Assembly (NCBI RefSeq): GCF_007995055.1
Contig: NZ_VOQQ01000001.1
Location: 62,001-126,000 of the forward strand
Origin: Sphingosinicella ginsenosidimutans
GTDB taxonomy: Bacteria; Pseudomonadota; Alphaproteobacteria; Sphingomonadales; Sphingomonadaceae
Direction of reading: 5' to 3'
Length of the DNA stretch: 64,000 nucleotides
Made by a program: the position numbers and the translations under genes. Shown in pieces: positions 35,631 to 42,634 of the stretch. The notes under the pieces were generated by a model. That model saw only the letters and a program-made list of their open reading frames with translations. It was not told the DNA's origin and did not search any database. Numbering within the stretch: position 1 is the stretch's first letter; each line of letters opens with the position of its first letter.

Positions 35631-36322
35631 GACCGCGCCGCGTAGACGGTCGGATCGGGCAGGCCCGCCTCAGCAAAGCCGCGGGCGCGCAGGCGGCACG
35701 AATCGCAGGCGCCGCAATGTTCGCCGGCCGGAGTCGGATCGTAGCAGGTCCAGCTCATCGCCGCGTCGAGCCCGAGTCGCGCGGCCTCGCGCGAAATGTC
35801 GGCCTTGGTCATCGCCATGAGCGGCGTGTGGACGGTGAAGCGATCGCCTTCCACTCCAGCCTTGGTGGCAAGGTTCGCCATGTCTTCGAACGCGCGAACG
35901 AATTCGGGCCGGCAATCGGGATAGCCCGAATAATCGAGCGCGTTGACGCCGATGAACAGGTCCCGCGCGCCGATCGCCTCCGCCCATCCGAGGCACAGAG
36001 AAAGGAAGATGGTGTTGCGCGCCGGAACATAGGTCACCGGTATGCCCTCGCCCACCCCGCCTTTCGGGACGGCGATGTCGGCGGTCAGCGCCGATCCGCC
36101 GAATCGCGTGAGATCGAGCGGCAGCACGACATGCCGTTCGGCGTCGAGATGCGCGGCGATCCGCGCCGCCGCCTGGAGTTCGACCCGATGCCGCTGGTTA
36201 TAGTCTATGGTGAGCGCGGCCAACCGATAGCCGGCTTCGCGCGCGAGCCCCGCGACGACCATCGAATCCATGCCGCCCGAAAGCAGGACGACGCCAAGCG
36301 GTGCTTTGGATGCCTGAGCCAT
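35627..36322 (-). CDS. queC: 7-cyano-7-deazaguanine synthase
   Basis: A 231-residue ATP-dependent enzyme that converts 7-carboxy-7-deazaguanine to preQ0 in queuosine synthesis. It has the PP-loop [17 protein letters not shown] and the zinc-binding [14 protein letters not shown] with an upstream Cys in [19 protein letters not shown] is conserved. It is first in the queC-queE unit. A terminator and further hairpins lie in the 159-base gap before it. Confidence 0.96.
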   Translation of the reverse strand: MAQASKAPLGVVLLSGGMDSMVVAGLAREAGYRLAALTIDYNQRHRVELQAAARIAAHLDAERHVVLPLDLTRFGGSALTADIAVPKGGVGEGIPVTYVPARNTIFLSLCLGWAEAIGARDLFIGVNALDYSGYPDCRPEFVRAFEDMANLATKAGVEGDRFTVHTPLMAMTKADISREAARLGLDAAMSWTCYDPTPAGEHCGACDSCRLRARGFAEAGLPDPTVYAARS

Positions 36323-36348
36323 GCGCGCGCATATAGGCCGCGCGCCGG

Positions 36349-36383
36349 GAAAAAGAATGGGCCGCCCGTTTCGGAGCGGCCCA
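36349..36383 (-). terminator. Terminator upstream of queC
   Basis: On the minus strand, TGGGCCGC and GCGGCCCA (36358-36365 and 36376-36383) pair perfectly around a 10-base loop and are followed by ATTCTTTTT. It ends transcription from the 36482-36883 gene, or attenuates read-through into queC. Two more hairpins precede it (CAGGCTTGAAGCCTG at 36387-36401 and GCGTGCC/GGCACGC within 36414-36434). Confidence 0.75.
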
Positions 36384-36481
36384 GTTCAGGCTTGAAGCCT
36401 GCTAGGGAGGAAAGCGTGCCAAATCCCGGCACGCCCTCCTTCTACCGGCGCGATGGTAAACAACGCGTTAATGCTGTTTTT

Positions 36482-36883
36482 TCAGGAACATGGACCCACT
36501 TTGCGACCCTGGACGTGGAGCGCGAAGGGGGCGCCGTTGAACAGGCCCTGGCTGTCGATCTGAACCAGTCGCGGCGTTTCGACCAGGATCGTGGTGCGGC
36601 CCGATCCCGATGCCGGACAGGAATAGCGAAGCGTCAGGCTGCGCGAATCGGCCGAGATCAGGCTGCGGGAGCAGTTCCGGCCGGCATGCTGGATCTGGAC
36701 CAGCTGCGCCGGATCGCCCAGGCAGATCGACGAGATCAGCCGGTTGCCCTCGTCGCGCAGCTCCCACCGGCCAGGCTCGAGCGTGCCGAGCAGCGGCAGC
36801 GCTGCGGGCACGGCCTGCATCGCGGCGAGACCGAGAAAGATGGCGCCGAGCGCTGACACCCGGCCAGACAGGAACTTGCCCAT
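36482..36883 (-). CDS. DUF3617-like exported protein
   Basis: A 133-residue protein with an N-terminal hydrophobic segment (VSALGAIFLGLAAMQAV) and a domain starting LGTLEPGRWELRDEGNR, the usual opening of DUF3617 proteins. A Cys pair (SICLGDP, RNCSRSL) and later YSCPASGSG and VGPCS suggest disulfides. The start MGKFLSGRVSAL gives the best signal; the frame is open for 40 codons upstream without a clear start. Function of the family is unknown. It lies upstream of queC on the same strand, separated by terminators. Confidence 0.72.
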   Translation of the reverse strand: MGKFLSGRVSALGAIFLGLAAMQAVPAALPLLGTLEPGRWELRDEGNRLISSICLGDPAQLVQIQHAGRNCSRSLISADSRSLTLRYSCPASGSGRTTILVETPRLVQIDSQGLFNGAPFALHVQGRKVGPCS

Positions 36884-36977
36884 GCGGTCACCACGTCGAT
36901 GCGACCGAATCCCCCTCGGTCCAGAACGTGCAGTGTCGCCCGGAATTGGGGCCGAAAATCGACCGCCATGCGGCGGA

Positions 36978-37895
36978 TCAGTCGGCAAGGTCGCCAATCG
37001 CAACCGGAAAGGCGCGCGAACAGAATTCGCAATCGACGGCGATCATCCCGTCGGCGTCAGCCATCGTGGCCCGCTCCTCGGCCGAAAAGCGCGACAGCAC
37101 CGATCGGATATGCTCCGCATTGCAGCGACAGCCGCGGGACAGCCCGACCGCGCCGAGCACGCGCACCTCCTCTTCCTCGTGAAACAACCGCCACAACAGG
37201 GTCTCGAGCGGGAGCTCGGCATCGGTGAGCTCGCCGTCGCGGACCGTTTCCGCGAGGATGCGGACATGATCCCATTCGGGATGATCGAGGCGGGTGTGGA
37301 GCCGGTCGCGCCCCTCCTCGCCTTCCGGAAGATGCTGGACGAGCAGGCCGCCGGCGACATGGCCGCTATCGTCGACCGCGAGCCTGACGAAGCTCGGAAT
37401 CTGCTCAGACTGGGCGAAATAATGCTGCGCCGCCTCGGCGAGGCTTCCGCCCTCCAGCGGAACGATCCCCTGGTAGCGCTCGCCCGTCGCCGCCTGATCG
37501 AAGGTGATGGCGAGATAGCCCTTGCCGAACAGGTCCGCGAGGGTCGGCCGCGGCGCCGCGGCGAGGCGATCGGCGTCGAAGCGCACATAGCCGCGCAGCT
37601 CGCCGCCCTTATAATCGCACACCAGCAGATCGACGATCCCCGCCTCGGTCTGCGCCTGGAGGGTCAGCTGGCCGTCGGCATCCTTGAGCATCGCGCCCAG
37701 AAGCCCGGCGAGCACCAGCGCCTCCCCGAGGAGCCGAGCGATCGGCGCGGGATAGGCGTGGGCGGACAGGATCTCCCCAAGCACCGGCCCGAGCCGGACG
37801 AGCCGCCCGCGCGCGTGACGCCCCGGCAGGGTGAAACCGACCGCGACATCGATCGCCGCGGGGCGAAGTTCGGAAATTGTAGCCATGGGGGACAT
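36978..37895 (-). CDS. hslO: Hsp33 redox-regulated chaperone
   Basis: A 305-residue chaperone that binds unfolded proteins under oxidative stress. The C-terminal redox switch shows RGCRCNAEH (CxC) and DCEFCSRAF (CxxC), the four zinc-binding cysteines. The N-terminal domain has ALVLAGLLGAMLKDADGQLT. Start could be at 37895 (MSPMATIS) or 37886 (MATIS); neither has a clear ribosome site. It is 89 bases downstream of argD. In many alphaproteobacteria argF lies between argD and hslO; here it does not. Confidence 0.94.
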   Translation of the reverse strand: MSPMATISELRPAAIDVAVGFTLPGRHARGRLVRLGPVLGEILSAHAYPAPIARLLGEALVLAGLLGAMLKDADGQLTLQAQTEAGIVDLLVCDYKGGELRGYVRFDADRLAAAPRPTLADLFGKGYLAITFDQAATGERYQGIVPLEGGSLAEAAQHYFAQSEQIPSFVRLAVDDSGHVAGGLLVQHLPEGEEGRDRLHTRLDHPEWDHVRILAETVRDGELTDAELPLETLLWRLFHEEEEVRVLGAVGLSRGCRCNAEHIRSVLSRFSAEERATMADADGMIAVDCEFCSRAFPVAIGDLAD

Positions 37896-37984
37896 GTGGC
37901 GACGAAGAGCGCGCCGTCAATAGGCCGCGCCCGTCCCCGCGCGCGTCCCCCTCGATCGTCATGGACGAGCGGGGCTATCGGCAC

Positions 37985-39169
37985 TCAGGCCGCCGGCACC
38001 TCATATTGCGCCGCGGCCTTCGAAAGCCGCTCGACGAATTCGGTGATATGGGCGTCCTCGATGATCAGCGGCGGCAGCACGCGCACCACATTGTCGCCGG
38101 CGGCGACCGTCAGCAGGCCATGTTCGCGCAGATAGGTGACGAAGGCGCGGCTGTCGGTCTTCATCTTGACGCCGAGCATCAGGCCGAGCCCGCGTACGCC
38201 TTCGAACAGGTGATCGTGATTGGGGATCATCTGCTCGAGCGCGCCCTTGAGCCGCTCGCCCATGCGCGTGACATGGTCGAGGAATTCGTCATTGGCGACG
38301 ACATCGAGCACGGCCTCGCCCGCCGCGCAGGCGAGCGGGTTGCCGCCATAGGTCGATCCGTGCGTGCCGATCGTCATGCCGGCCGCCGCCTTTTCGGTCG
38401 CGAGGCAGGCGCCCATCGGGAAGCCGCCGCCGATGCCCTTGGCCGCGGCCATGATGTCCGGCGTGATCCCGTAATGTTCATGGGCGAAGAGCTTGCCGGT
38501 GCGCGCATAGCCGCACTGGACCTCGTCGAGGACGAGCATCAGGTCGTTCTCGTCGGCGAGCTGGCGCAGGCCACGCAGGAATTCCTGGCTCGCCGGGCGG
38601 ATGCCGCCTTCGCCCTGGACCGGCTCGACCAGGAACCCGGCCGTATGCTCGTTCATCGCGGCCTTCGCGGCCTCGAGATTGTCGAACTCGACGACGTGGA
38701 AGCCGGGCAGCAGCGGTGCGAAGCCGTCGCGCAGCTTCTCCTGGTTGGTCGCGCTGATCGTGCCCAGCGTGCGGCCGTGGAAGGCGCTGCTGAACGTGAT
38801 CAGCTCATGCTTTTCCGGGCGCCCGTGATGATGGTGGTAACGCCGCGCGGTCTTGATCGCGCATTCCACCGCCTCGGCGCCGGAATTGGTGAGGAAGACG
38901 GTGTCGGCGAAGGTCAGCTTGGTGAGCCGGGTCGCGAAGGATTCGCCCTGCGGGCTGCCATAGAGGTTGGAGACGTGGATCAGCGTCTCCGCCTGCTTCT
39001 GGATCGCCTTGGTAAGCACCGGATGGCCGTGGCCGAGCAGGTTGACGGCGATGCCGCTGGCGAAATCGAGATATTTCTCGCCGCCCTCGCCATAGAGATA
39101 CACCCCCTCGCCTCGCACCGGCCGCACCGGCGAGCGCGGATAGACGGGCATGAGCGGGGTGATGGTCAT
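37985..39169 (-). CDS. argD: Acetylornithine aminotransferase family protein
   Basis: A 394-residue class III PLP-dependent aminotransferase that makes N-acetylornithine in arginine synthesis (also able to act in lysine synthesis in some bacteria). It has VFLTNSGAEAVECAIKTARR, the Asp-containing LMLVLDEVQCGYARTGKLF, and MAAAKGIGGGFPMG with the PLP-binding Lys. THGSTYGGNPLACAA is conserved. The ribosome site is GGAGAGC. It is followed by hslO on the same strand. Confidence 0.94.
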   Translation of the reverse strand: MTITPLMPVYPRSPVRPVRGEGVYLYGEGGEKYLDFASGIAVNLLGHGHPVLTKAIQKQAETLIHVSNLYGSPQGESFATRLTKLTFADTVFLTNSGAEAVECAIKTARRYHHHHGRPEKHELITFSSAFHGRTLGTISATNQEKLRDGFAPLLPGFHVVEFDNLEAAKAAMNEHTAGFLVEPVQGEGGIRPASQEFLRGLRQLADENDLMLVLDEVQCGYARTGKLFAHEHYGITPDIMAAAKGIGGGFPMGACLATEKAAAGMTIGTHGSTYGGNPLACAAGEAVLDVVANDEFLDHVTRMGERLKGALEQMIPNHDHLFEGVRGLGLMLGVKMKTDSRAFVTYLREHGLLTVAAGDNVVRVLPPLIIEDAHITEFVERLSKAAAQYEVPAA

Positions 39170-39198
39170 CGAAGCTCTCCAGGCGAGGTGTCCAAGGG

Positions 39199-39226
39199 AA
39201 AAAGGCGGCCTGTAACAGGCCGCCTT
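39199..39226 (-). terminator. Terminator downstream of the small exported protein gene
   Basis: AAGGCGGCCTG and CAGGCCGCCTT (39202-39212 and 39216-39226) pair perfectly around TAA, and on the minus strand a run of T follows. It ends the transcript of the 39292-39642 gene and lies 30 bases before the argD start. A second strong hairpin (GGGCGCCGCG/CGCGGCGCCC, 39253-39262 and 39271-39280) lies between the stop and this terminator. Confidence 0.85.
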
Positions 39227-39291
39227 CTCAACTCTCGCTATAGAGATTTCGGGGGCGCCGCGTCAACGAACGCGGCGCCCTTTGGTTGGCC

Positions 39292-39642
39292 TTAGCGGCG
39301 GCCGGGGACGCGATCCCAGTCGCGCTGCTCGAGGCGCAGGCGCATGTGCAGCCGGTTGATGCCGTTCTGCAGGGTGCGGACCTCGGCCCGGTTGAGCCCG
39401 CCGCGCTGGTAGATCTGGTAGGTGCGGCGGAGCTGCAACGCCTCGCGGCGCAGGCTGGCGGCCTCGCGCGGCGAAATCGTGCGACGCTGCTGGGCACGGT
39501 TGATCTGCATGTCGAGCTGGTTGATGTCCTGCCGGATCTGCGCCGACACGACCGGGGTGAGCCGCCAGGGCTGCGCCGAAGCCGGCGCGGCTGCGGTGAG
39601 CGCGGCGCCGGCGAGCGCGGCGGAAATGAGCAACTTACGCAT
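39292..39642 (-). CDS. Small exported helical protein, unknown
   Basis: A 116-residue protein with signal peptide MRKLLISAALAGAALTAAAP (ending ASAQ) after GAGGAG. The mature part is a charged helical repeat (SAQIRQDINQLDMQINRAQQ, REAASLRREALQLRRTY) with no Cys and no enzyme motif. Similar small Gln/Arg-rich secreted proteins are common in sphingomonads; function is unknown. A monocistronic unit with its own terminator. Confidence 0.7.
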   Translation of the reverse strand: MRKLLISAALAGAALTAAAPASAQPWRLTPVVSAQIRQDINQLDMQINRAQQRRTISPREAASLRREALQLRRTYQIYQRGGLNRAEVRTLQNGINRLHMRLRLEQRDWDRVPGRR

Positions 39643-39726
39643 CGAAACAACTCCTCGTTGGTGCACTTTGGCAGAACCGGTTCTAGAAACCGTGCGCTGC
39701 GAAACGGCTGAACGGCCACGACAGAA

Positions 39727-39760
39727 TCCGTTCATAATTGTCGCGATTTGTATGAACGGA
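39727..39760. promoter_or_regulatory. Perfect 10-base inverted repeat
   Basis: TCCGTTCATA (39727-39736) and TATGAACGGA (39751-39760) are exact inverted repeats with a 14-base AT-rich centre. It lies 8 bases past the end of the permease gene and about 85 bases before the small exported protein gene. It could be an operator for a dimeric regulator of the latter, or a weak terminator of the former. Confidence 0.45.
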
Positions 39761-39768
39761 ACGAGGTG

Positions 39769-40596
39769 TCAGGCCTTGATCTTCCATCCGCTCCGCAGCA
39801 GGCCGTAGCACAATGATCCGAGCGCGATGTTGATCCCCAGCAGCAGGATGCCGCCAAGCAGGACCGGCGAATCGGCGGTGCCGAGGAAGCCGTAGCGAAA
39901 GCCGGAGATCACATAGAAGAACGGGTTGGCATGGCTCACCGCGCGGAAGGCGGGCGCGAGCGATTCGATCGAATAGAAGGTGCCGGAGAGGAGCGAGAGC
40001 GGGGCGACCACGAAATTGGTCACCGCCGCGGCATGATCGAACTTCTCGGCCCAGATCGAGGTGACGAGGCCGAGGAAGCCGAGCATCGATGCGCCCATCA
40101 GCCCGAACCAGAACACCACGGCCGGATGGCTCGGCATCACATGGACCCCGGGCCACAGCAGCATCGCCGCCCACACCGCGAAGCCGACCAGGAAGGCCCG
40201 CGTCACCGCCGCGCCGATCAGCCCGGCGATCAGCTCCCCGGTCGATAGCGGCGGCATCAGATAGTCGACGATCGTGCCCTGCATCTTGCCGACCAGCAGC
40301 GAGAAGCTCGCATTGGCGAAGGCGTTCTGGATCATGCCCATGACGATCAGGCCGGGGGCGATGAAATCGGCGAAGGGCACGCCCATCACGGTGCGCCCGG
40401 CGCGGCCCAATGCGACGGTGAAGATGACGAGGAACAGCATGGTCGTGACCGCGGGCGCCCACACCGTCTGCAGCTGGACCTTGAAGAAACGCCGCACCTC
40501 CTTCACATAGAGCGTCTTGAGGCCGCCCCAATTGACGTTCCGGATCACGGGAACGCCGGGGGCGGTGCGAACCCAATTCGAAGCCTGCTCGTTCAT
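39769..40596 (-). CDS. ABC-2 type transporter permease
   Basis: A 275-residue membrane protein with six hydrophobic segments, of the NodJ/DrrB-like ABC-2 permease family. It has LKTLYVKEVRRFFKVQLQT near the N-terminus and the family motif region FYSIESLAPAFRAVSHANPF with a preceding VAPLSLLSG. It exports an unknown substrate across the inner membrane and must pair with an ATP-binding subunit. No ATPase gene lies next to it. The ribosome site GGAGGCG is good. It is divergent from gcrA with 54 bases between starts. Confidence 0.87.
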   Translation of the reverse strand: MNEQASNWVRTAPGVPVIRNVNWGGLKTLYVKEVRRFFKVQLQTVWAPAVTTMLFLVIFTVALGRAGRTVMGVPFADFIAPGLIVMGMIQNAFANASFSLLVGKMQGTIVDYLMPPLSTGELIAGLIGAAVTRAFLVGFAVWAAMLLWPGVHVMPSHPAVVFWFGLMGASMLGFLGLVTSIWAEKFDHAAAVTNFVVAPLSLLSGTFYSIESLAPAFRAVSHANPFFYVISGFRYGFLGTADSPVLLGGILLLGINIALGSLCYGLLRSGWKIKA

Positions 40597-40650
40597 GATC
40601 GCCTCCGCTAGTCGCGCAGGCCGTGCCGGGCAAGCCTAGCAAGGAAGCAA

Positions 40651-41325
40651 ATGACGATGTCGTGGACGGACGAGCGGATCGAACGGCTGAAGGAGCTGTG
40701 GAGCCAGGGGATCACCGCCAGCCAGATTGCGGACGAACTGGGCGGGGTCTCCCGCAATGCCGTGATCGGCAAGGCGCACCGGCTTGGCCTCCAGTCGCGT
40801 CCGTCGCCCGTCAAGCCGAACGAGGGCGAGGCGCCGGCCGCGCCGGCAACGAAGGCCAAGCCCGAGCGATCGGAAAAGGCGCCGCGCCCGGCGCCCGAGC
40901 CGAGGCCCGCGCCGGTCGCCGCCGCCGCGCCCGAGCCCAAGGCCGGGGTGGCGCAGGCCCAGCCCACGGCGCCGCAGCAGCCGGCCCAGCCGGTGGTCCG
41001 GTCGATCGGCCCGGGCGGCTTCGTCCGCCAGGGTCCGGGCGACCAGCAGGCGCCGATCCCGCCCGCGCCGCCGCGGCGGCTCGTCCCGGCCAAGCCGAGC
41101 CCGGAGATCGCCGACAAGACCAGCCTGCTCGATCTCAACGATCGCATCTGCAAGTGGCCGATCGGCCATCCGGGGGAGCCCGATTTCCATTTCTGCGGCG
41201 CGCCGGCCAATCCAGGCTTCCCTTATTGCGTCCAGCATTGCGGCGTCGCCTATCAGGCGCAGCTGCCCCGCCGCGACCGCAAGCCGCCGCCCCCCCTGCC
41301 CTTCGGTGGCCCGCGCGTCCGTTAA
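40651..41325 (+). CDS. gcrA: GcrA cell cycle regulator
   Basis: A 224-residue transcription cofactor of alphaproteobacteria, known in Caulobacter to bind sigma70 RNA polymerase and prefer CcrM-methylated GANTC promoters. It has the HTH-like N-terminus MSWTDERIERLKELW and GVSRNAVIGKAHRLGLQ, a long Pro/Ala-rich linker, and the C-terminal sigma-binding end CKWPIGHPGEPDFHFCGAP with paired Cys. Start at the first ATG (SD AAGGAAG, 5 bases away) or two codons later. Placed alone, divergent from the permease gene. No GANTC site is seen in its 54-base upstream gap. Confidence 0.95.
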   Translation: MTMSWTDERIERLKELWSQGITASQIADELGGVSRNAVIGKAHRLGLQSRPSPVKPNEGEAPAAPATKAKPERSEKAPRPAPEPRPAPVAAAAPEPKAGVAQAQPTAPQQPAQPVVRSIGPGGFVRQGPGDQQAPIPPAPPRRLVPAKPSPEIADKTSLLDLNDRICKWPIGHPGEPDFHFCGAPANPGFPYCVQHCGVAYQAQLPRRDRKPPPPLPFGGPRVR

Positions 41326-41471
41326 GCGGACCGCCGCGCCACGATGAATTGATCGCGAATGCGACGACCTGCGGTTTCTACCGGGAACCGCGGGCCTTTT
41401 CGCGTATTCTTATAGGGTTACCGGAGGGGGCGAAGAGTCTCCGGGAAAGTCATGAATGGAGAAACGGACGC

Positions 41472-41627
41472 ATGTCGCCCGACGATGTCGATTATCTTGA
41501 GCAGCGCGCCGAGACGCAATTGGAACTGGCCCAGAAGGCCCGCGACCCGCGTGTCGTGCAGGCCCATTACGAGCTCGCCCAGGCCTATCTCGACCAGATT
41601 TACGGCGCCGTGGAGGAAGCCGCCTGA
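41472..41627 (+). CDS. Small conserved-looking protein, 51 residues
   Basis: A 51-residue protein: MSPDDVDYLEQRAETQLELA, then RDPRVVQAHYELAQAYLDQI and an acidic end. It reads as one long amphipathic helix. It is not a shadow of the convergent gene, which starts later. The upstream gap of 146 bases (41326-41471) has no other feature, though a TATAGGG lies near 41412. I do not know its role; the composition and codon use are like neighbours. Confidence 0.6.
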   Translation: MSPDDVDYLEQRAETQLELAQKARDPRVVQAHYELAQAYLDQIYGAVEEAA

Positions 41628-41657
41628 GCCGGGCCGTGGGTGATCCGTCGCCGCCGC

Positions 41658-42446
41658 CTAGGGCTGACGCCGCAGGTCGTAATCGATCCTGATCCGGACC
41701 CAGGCCCCGACCAGCGATTCCCCGCCACGACGCGGCGGGCGCACCCTGAACTCCCACGCGGCGGCGAGCACCGACCGGTTGATCTGCGATCCTTGCGGAT
41801 ATTCATCGAGCGGGACGCAATCCTCGACCCGGAAATCCGGCGCCGTGCGGCAGGCGATGAGGCCCCAGCCGGGGCCGCGCGCGGTCGAGAGGTAAGAGCG
41901 CAACATCTCCGCGCGCGGCTCCTCATACCATTGGGCCGCGTAGAGCGGTTCGCCATTGGGCGCCGTCCCGACCCGCTCCGAATCGCCGGGCGCGGAACTG
42001 GGCGGCGCCGGCGGCCCATAGGGCGCGGCCGCCGGCCGATCGGGGCGGCGGCGCAGTCCCGGGGTCAGATTGAACGCCATTGGCACGATCGTCACCGGCG
42101 GCGCCGCGGGCGCCACGAGCGCCGGCTGGGCCGGAACCGCGGGCGGTTGCGATGGCGGCGCCGGCCGGTCCGGCTGCGGCGCCGGCTGTTCGCGCGTCGT
42201 TCGCCGGCGTGTCTGCGCCCGCTGCTCGGTCCGGTCGTCCTGCGAGACCTCTTCCGCCCGGAAACTGAGCAAGGTCGTGCGCGATTCCTTGACCCCGGGC
42301 GACCGGGCCGTGCCGAGCGTCAGCAGGAGGAGCAGCAGCAACAGCTCCATCAGCAGCGCGAGCCCGACGCTGAGCGCACGCCCCCCGGTCAAGGCACGAG
42401 CCCGCCGGACGAACGCGAAGGCAGGAATGGGCCTGGTCAGAAACAC
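41658..42446 (-). CDS. TonB-like membrane-anchored protein
   Basis: A 262-residue protein with one N-terminal helix (ALSVGLALLMELLLLLLLLT), a Pro/Gln/Ala-rich linker of about 70 residues (APQPDRPAPPSQPPAVPAQP) and a folded C-terminal domain with two Cys (GLIACRTAPDFRVEDCVPL) that ends in VRIRIDYDL. The layout is that of TonB-family energy transducers, but the C-terminal TonB box-binding motifs are not clear, so a TonB role is inference. GTG start. It is convergent with the 51-residue gene and divergent from parE. Confidence 0.65.
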   Translation of the reverse strand: MFLTRPIPAFAFVRRARALTGGRALSVGLALLMELLLLLLLLTLGTARSPGVKESRTTLLSFRAEEVSQDDRTEQRAQTRRRTTREQPAPQPDRPAPPSQPPAVPAQPALVAPAAPPVTIVPMAFNLTPGLRRRPDRPAAAPYGPPAPPSSAPGDSERVGTAPNGEPLYAAQWYEEPRAEMLRSYLSTARGPGWGLIACRTAPDFRVEDCVPLDEYPQGSQINRSVLAAAWEFRVRPPRRGGESLVGAWVRIRIDYDLRRQP

Positions 42447-42634
42447 CTGGTTCCGGTGGCATTGTCCGCGGATCCGGATGCCCGCGGCTGGGGTCGCTTG
42501 CGATAAGCCCGCCCCGGCCGCGTGACAAGCGCATGCCGCCGCGCCGTTGCGTCGGGCCGCCCCATCTTCCGCCTGTGGATAGAACAGCCCAAGAACCTTG
42601 CCCGGGCGACTCCGCCCCTCCTATACCCTCGCTC

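Noticed and set aside
36323..36481. preQ1 riboswitch before queC
   Set aside because: No recognisable preQ1 aptamer pseudoknot could be drawn; the stems look like terminators.
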